Assembly (NCBI GenBank): GCA_005223085.1
Contig: NJBP01000010.1
Coordinates: 1 to 42,656 of the forward strand
Direction of reading: 5' to 3'
DNA length: 42,656 nucleotides
Source: Candidatus Aerophobetes bacterium Ae_b3b
Lineage (GTDB): Bacteria > Aerophobota > Aerophobia > Aerophobales > AE-B3A
Position 1 is the first letter of the stretch. Each line of letters begins with the position of its first letter. The translations under genes were made by a program, and so were the position numbers. The notes under the pieces were generated by a model that had not been told where the DNA came from, made no database searches, and saw nothing but the letters and a program-made list of their open reading frames with translations. This document shows positions 38,411 through 42,656 of the stretch, piece by piece.

Positions 38411-38735
38411 TATAGTAATAAACAGGAGTTTCCCAAAATTCCAGATAAAATCTTCATTTTTTGTCGCTCAGAAAGTCCTTTTCCACTTTGTCATTTTCAG
38501 AGTTCCTCTTCAATTCAAGATCTTGGGAAAAACCATGTGAAATTTTGGGGAATGTCCAAACCTAGAAAAAATTGACAAAGGAAACGTTGTATGCTAGCCT
38601 CGTCTTGGACCAGGCGAAGGGTTTGAGGCTATTGAGAAGGAGCTAGAGAGAAATGATGATGAACTGGCAGTGGTTCGGGGAAGTCTTTAAGCTAGGGAGA
38701 GAATACCACGGTAAAAACAGACGGAGGCAAAAAAG

Positions 38736-38810
38736 ATGAAGATCCTCATGGTGGATGACAACGAGGAGAATCTCCACCTGCTTGAGACCGTGCTGAAGGG
38801 GAGCGGCTGA
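38736..38810 (+). pseudogene. Truncated response-regulator receiver N terminus
   Basis: [24 protein letters not shown]: canonical REC beta1/alpha1 start then stop, next to the kinase linker in another frame. Confidence 0.7.
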
Positions 38811-38830
38811 TAGAGAGACTTGAGAAGAAG

Positions 38831-40645
38831 ATGCTGGACCTGGAGAAGGCCAACAAGGCACTGAAACAATCGGAGCAGAGATATAGAGAGTTGGTAGACA
38901 ATGCCAATTGTGCGGTGATAGTCATTGAGCCGACGGGCTATTTGAGTTTTGTTAATCCGAAATTCTGCGAGATGATGGGCTACACTATGGAGGAAGTGAA
39001 AAAACTTCACTTGAGCAAGTTGGTTCACCCTGAAGAGTTAGCCATGGTCACGGAAAACTTCAAAAAAAAGCTATCTGGGCAGCAGACTCCTAAAAGTTAC
39101 AAGGTTCGGGCACTGACCAAGCGAGGAGATGCAATTTATGTAGATTATGATTCCGCTGTTATCAAGAGGAAAGGAAGGATAGTTGGGATACAAGCTGTCA
39201 TAAGCGACATCACCGAGAGGAAGAAGGCGGAAGAGGCAGTCCGGGAATCCGAAGAGAAATACAGGATGCTTTTCGAAAACGCCAACGATGTGATTCTCTA
39301 CGTAAACAAGTATGGCAAGATAATCGATATTAACAAGAGAGTCGAGGATATCTTCTGTTACAAGCGGGATGAGGTAGTAGGGAAGAACTTCGTTGAACTC
39401 GGAGTCTTAAGGCCGAAGAATATACCGAGAATAGTTAAGCTTTTCCAAAATTCAATAGAGGGTAAAGAAATCATAAATATATTGGAGTTGGAAGTTAAGA
39501 ATAAAAACGGCAAGATGCTTCCCATAGAAGCGAGTACTAGAGTCATCAAAAGAAACGGTAAAATAGTGGGCACTATGAATATACTCAGGGACATCAGCAA
39601 GCGCAAGAAAGCAGAGGAAGAAGTCAAAGCTAAAAGCCAATTTTTGGAGAGCCTTATTGAGCAATCACCACTTCCAACTTTCGTAATAGACTCAGAGGGA
39701 ATTGTTGTGATGGCCAACAAAGCATTTCTGAAGGCCTACAATGTTCCCAAAAAAGAGGCGGTTCTGGGAATGAATGCCCTAACAGAACCTGCTAATGTGC
39801 GGCAGGGCGTAGTCAAGTACATTAAAGAAGCTTTGAGCGGGAAAATAGTTGAAACACCCGAGATAGAGTTTATTTCACCTTACGAAAATAAAAAGACCGT
39901 TACAAAAAGCAGGTTATTTCCGATATTTGATACAGCCAACACGCTAACAAATGTTGTGGTAATGCATGAAGACATCACCGAGCGCCAGCGGGCGAAGGAT
40001 AAAATCAAAGCATCTCTTAAGGAAAAAGAAGCGCTTCTGAGGGAAATTCACCATCGGGTCAAAAACAATTTGCAGATTATCTCCAGTCTGCTCAATCTTC
40101 AGTCTCAATATATCAAGGGTAAACAGGTCCTCCATGTGTTCAAGGAAAGCCAGAACCGAATCAAGTCAATGGCGCTCATCCACGAGAAACTGTATCAATC
40201 CAAGGACCTGGCGAGGATTGACTTTGCTGAATACGTCCGGAGCCTGGTAGCTGATTTGTTCCGCTCCTATAAAACCGACTCTGTCCTCATTACCCTGAAG
40301 ACAAATATTGATGATGTTTTCCTGGGCATCGATACGGCCATTCCTTGTGGTTTGATTATCAACGAACTTGTTTCAAATTCTCTGAAATACGCTTTTCCGG
40401 AAGACAGGCAAGGCGAAATCCACATTGACCTTCACTCGGAAAAAGAGGGTAAGTTTACCCTGGTTGTCAGCGATAGCGGTGTCGGCTTTCCAAAAGATTT
40501 GGATTTCCGAAACACAGAATCATTAGGCCTACAATTAATATGCACATTAGTAGATCAGCTTCAGGGTACTGTAGGGCTTGATAGAACGGGTGGAACCAAA
40601 TTTACAATTACCTTCACTGAGCCAAAAGATAAGCAGGGAGGTTAA
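38831..40645 (+). CDS. Multi-PAS sensor histidine kinase (HisKA_2 type)
   Basis: Three PAS/PAC repeats ([30 protein letters not shown]..., [16 protein letters not shown]..., [16 protein letters not shown]...), [23 protein letters not shown], HATPase [12 protein letters not shown] / DSGVGFP. Confidence 0.93.
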   Translation: MLDLEKANKALKQSEQRYRELVDNANCAVIVIEPTGYLSFVNPKFCEMMGYTMEEVKKLHLSKLVHPEELAMVTENFKKKLSGQQTPKSYKVRALTKRGDAIYVDYDSAVIKRKGRIVGIQAVISDITERKKAEEAVRESEEKYRMLFENANDVILYVNKYGKIIDINKRVEDIFCYKRDEVVGKNFVELGVLRPKNIPRIVKLFQNSIEGKEIINILELEVKNKNGKMLPIEASTRVIKRNGKIVGTMNILRDISKRKKAEEEVKAKSQFLESLIEQSPLPTFVIDSEGIVVMANKAFLKAYNVPKKEAVLGMNALTEPANVRQGVVKYIKEALSGKIVETPEIEFISPYENKKTVTKSRLFPIFDTANTLTNVVVMHEDITERQRAKDKIKASLKEKEALLREIHHRVKNNLQIISSLLNLQSQYIKGKQVLHVFKESQNRIKSMALIHEKLYQSKDLARIDFAEYVRSLVADLFRSYKTDSVLITLKTNIDDVFLGIDTAIPCGLIINELVSNSLKYAFPEDRQGEIHIDLHSEKEGKFTLVVSDSGVGFPKDLDFRNTESLGLQLICTLVDQLQGTVGLDRTGGTKFTITFTEPKDKQGG

Positions 40646-40649
40646 GACA

Positions 40650-42152
40650 ATGGAACCGGCAAAGATCCTGGTTGTTGAAGACGAAAACATTGTAGCCAAG
40701 GATATAGAAACCAGTTTGAAACGTTTGGGATATGCTGTTCCCGCTGTCGCATCCTCCGGAGAGGAAGCCGTTGAAAGAGCAGTAGATACTCATCCGGATT
40801 TAGTGCTAATGGACATTGTGTTAAGAGGGAAGATGGACGGGGTGCAGACAGCTCAACATATCCGTGATCATTTCAATATTCCGGTGGTTTATCTTACTGC
40901 TTATGCAGATGAAAAAACGCTCGAGCGAGCAAAGATGACAGAGCCCTTTGGTTATATACTCAAGCCATTCGAAGAAAGAGAACTGCGTAGCAGTATCGAG
41001 GTGGCTCTTTGCAAGAACAAGACGGAAAGCAAATTGAGGAAGAGCGAGGAGTCGCTTATCACAACACTCAAGAGTATAGGCGATGCTGTGATTACTACCG
41101 ATGTGCAGGGATGGGTAACGTTTATGAATCCCGTTGCCGAAACACTGACGGGATGGAAGCAGGAAGATGCTTTGGGTAAGGATTTGACAGAGGTATTCCA
41201 TATCATAAATGAGAAAACACGTACCCCTATCGAGAAGCCGACAGCGAAGGTCCTCCAGGAAAGCGTTGTTGTCGACCTGGAAAATGATACCCTACTTATC
41301 GCTAAGGATAAAACAGAAACACCTATATTTTACGGCGCTGCCCCCATTAAAGATGAGAAAGGAAACGTTACCGGTAGCGTTTTGGTGTTCCGGGACATGA
41401 CCCAGCTCAAGGAGGCAGAGGAGAATCTCCTCCAATCAGAAAAGCTCAGAGCTTTAGGAGAGATGGTGGCAGAAGTGGGTCATCATTTTAATAACTTTTT
41501 GGCCATTATTCTGTTAAATGCTGAGCTTTTAGAGAAAAAACTAAAAAGATATAGGGCAGAGGGAATCAAAGAGCGCCTGAGGATTATTGTCTGGACCGCC
41601 TATGAGGGAGCAGAAATAGTAAGAAGACTGCAGCATTTCACCCAGAGACAAGTCTCGATCCAGGATTTTACCAGGATTGACTTAAATGAGATCGTAAGGT
41701 CTGCTATGGCCTCTACTTCTCCTCACTGGAAGGATGAAGCCGAAGCCAGGGGAACTAACATTAAGATAAAAGAAAAATTAGGAAAGCTACCCCTTCTTTT
41801 AGGCAGTAGATCTGAGCTAATGGAGGTTTTAACTAACCTGATCTTCAACGCCTTATATGCTATGAGGGAAGGGGGAGAAATTACCATCCGCACCGAGGCC
41901 AGGGGAAATGAGGTCTTGCTTTACTTTACTGACACTGGTAAGGGTATCCCCAAGAGAATAAAGGATAGAATCTTCGATCCCTTCTTTACCACTAAAGACC
42001 CGAAGGCTTCGGGTCTTGGTCTTTCGGTCTGCTATGGGATCATCAAACGCCATAAAGGAAAGATAAAGGTAGATAGCATTAAGGGAAAAGGAACTACCTT
42101 TACCATCAGTATCCCTATTCCTTTGGAAGTTTCTTTAGAGGAAGGAAGCTGA
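40650..42152 (+). CDS. Hybrid REC-PAS-histidine kinase
   Basis: REC ILVVEDENIVAKDIETSLKRLGY...LVLMDIVL...LKPF; PAS; HisKA LGEMVAEVGHHFNNFLAIIL; HATPase LTNLIFNALYAM, DTGKGIP, GLGLSVCYGI. ATG 40650 with RBS gggagg preferred over track start 40578. Confidence 0.92.
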   Translation: MEPAKILVVEDENIVAKDIETSLKRLGYAVPAVASSGEEAVERAVDTHPDLVLMDIVLRGKMDGVQTAQHIRDHFNIPVVYLTAYADEKTLERAKMTEPFGYILKPFEERELRSSIEVALCKNKTESKLRKSEESLITTLKSIGDAVITTDVQGWVTFMNPVAETLTGWKQEDALGKDLTEVFHIINEKTRTPIEKPTAKVLQESVVVDLENDTLLIAKDKTETPIFYGAAPIKDEKGNVTGSVLVFRDMTQLKEAEENLLQSEKLRALGEMVAEVGHHFNNFLAIILLNAELLEKKLKRYRAEGIKERLRIIVWTAYEGAEIVRRLQHFTQRQVSIQDFTRIDLNEIVRSAMASTSPHWKDEAEARGTNIKIKEKLGKLPLLLGSRSELMEVLTNLIFNALYAMREGGEITIRTEARGNEVLLYFTDTGKGIPKRIKDRIFDPFFTTKDPKASGLGLSVCYGIIKRHKGKIKVDSIKGKGTTFTISIPIPLEVSLEEGS

Positions 42153-42412
42153 TCCATTCTCGAAATAAGCCTATACAGGGCCCAAATTTGAACTTTCTCC
42201 AGGGAACGGAAGAATTCCTCACTTGCCAGAGAGCATCTTGATTTTTGCCGGTCTTTGAGAAGATTTCAAGGATGATATAAATAAACTGATCCAATTTTTA
42301 ATTTGCTAAGCCAGTAGGGTAGGGGACTCACCTATTTTTCTCATTTTTTAATCCTTTTTTAATTTTTTGGCGAAAGCCCGCCGGACTATAGCAACAGAAG
42401 CAAAAACGGAAC

Positions 42413-42440
42413 TTGACACTAGCGGAAAAATTATTATACT
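42413..42440 (+). promoter_or_regulatory. Promoter for ROK gene
   Basis: TTGACA, 16-nt spacer, TATACT. Confidence 0.75.
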
Positions 42441-42537
42441 CTAAGTTAGTAAGTATAATTAAGTAAGTTATATTAAAATTTCAAAGAGAGAATGCTGTGT
42501 TTATATAGAGAAGACAGGGAGGAAAATAGGTATCCTA

Positions 42538-42656
42538 ATGGGAATAAGAAATTTGAACGAAGGGCGGGTCTTAAAGACTATTGAGAAAAATGACTCTATT
42601 TCAAGGGCTGATATTTGTAAGGTGATAGGGTTAACCCCTCCCGCCGTCTCGGATAT
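42538..42656 (+). CDS. ROK-family transcriptional regulator, N-terminal wHTH (truncated by window end)
   Basis: MGIRNLNEGRVLKTIEKNDSISRADICKVIGLTPPAVSD; RBS gggagg upstream. Confidence 0.85.
   Translation, partial: MGIRNLNEGRVLKTIEKNDSISRADICKVIGLTPPAVSD

Noticed and set aside
38428-38552. Imperfect inverted repeat (GTTTCCCAAAATTCC / GAAATTTTGGGGAA) as IS ends
   Set aside because: Mismatched arms, no transposase between them, no clear target duplication; too weak to call.
39358-39720. 120-aa minus ORF inside the PAS kinase
   Set aside because: Antisense of conserved PAS domains; no independent support.
1-42656. CRISPR array, rRNA operon, toxin-antitoxin or defence system
   Set aside because: No regularly spaced long repeats, no rRNA sequence, and no recognised defence or TA families; the lone HNH protein at 27399-28031 has no methylase or partner nearby.

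Overview
42.7 kb window from the chromosome of an uncultivated-type bacterium (lineage not assigned from sequence alone). Most of it is dense, conserved housekeeping DNA. Plus-strand block: zinc-ribbon protein, ruvX, mltG, hisS, aspS, a priA homologue, alaS. Long minus-strand block (about 12.6-26.4 kb): tRNA-Thr, cysS, ispF, ispD, PIN/TRAM protein, disA, radA, mreB, murA, SurA-like PPIase, mfd, prfA. Then purC, HNH, comF, csp, hpf, ptsN, metK, SAM hydrolase, PBP1A, a gpgS/phosphatase pair, divIVA, proC, two sensor kinases and the 5' end of a ROK gene. Accessory or decayed DNA lies at 1-2.1 kb (frameshifted CHC2 zinc-finger gene, 14-bp repeats, integrase remnant next to three tRNAs) and at 38.3-38.8 kb (truncated yggS, decapitated receiver domain). 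Most notable observations: (i) a PriA homologue that keeps all eight zinc Cys but has lost every recognisable helicase/ATPase motif; (ii) GTAG-footed double-hairpin repeats resembling REP/BIME elements, one in the csp leader and one decayed copy supplying the alaS stop codon; (iii) a 4-nt-overlapping glucosyl-3-phosphoglycerate synthase/phosphatase pair. I found no CRISPR array, rRNA or recognisable defence island. No single locus is convincingly an undescribed multi-gene system.
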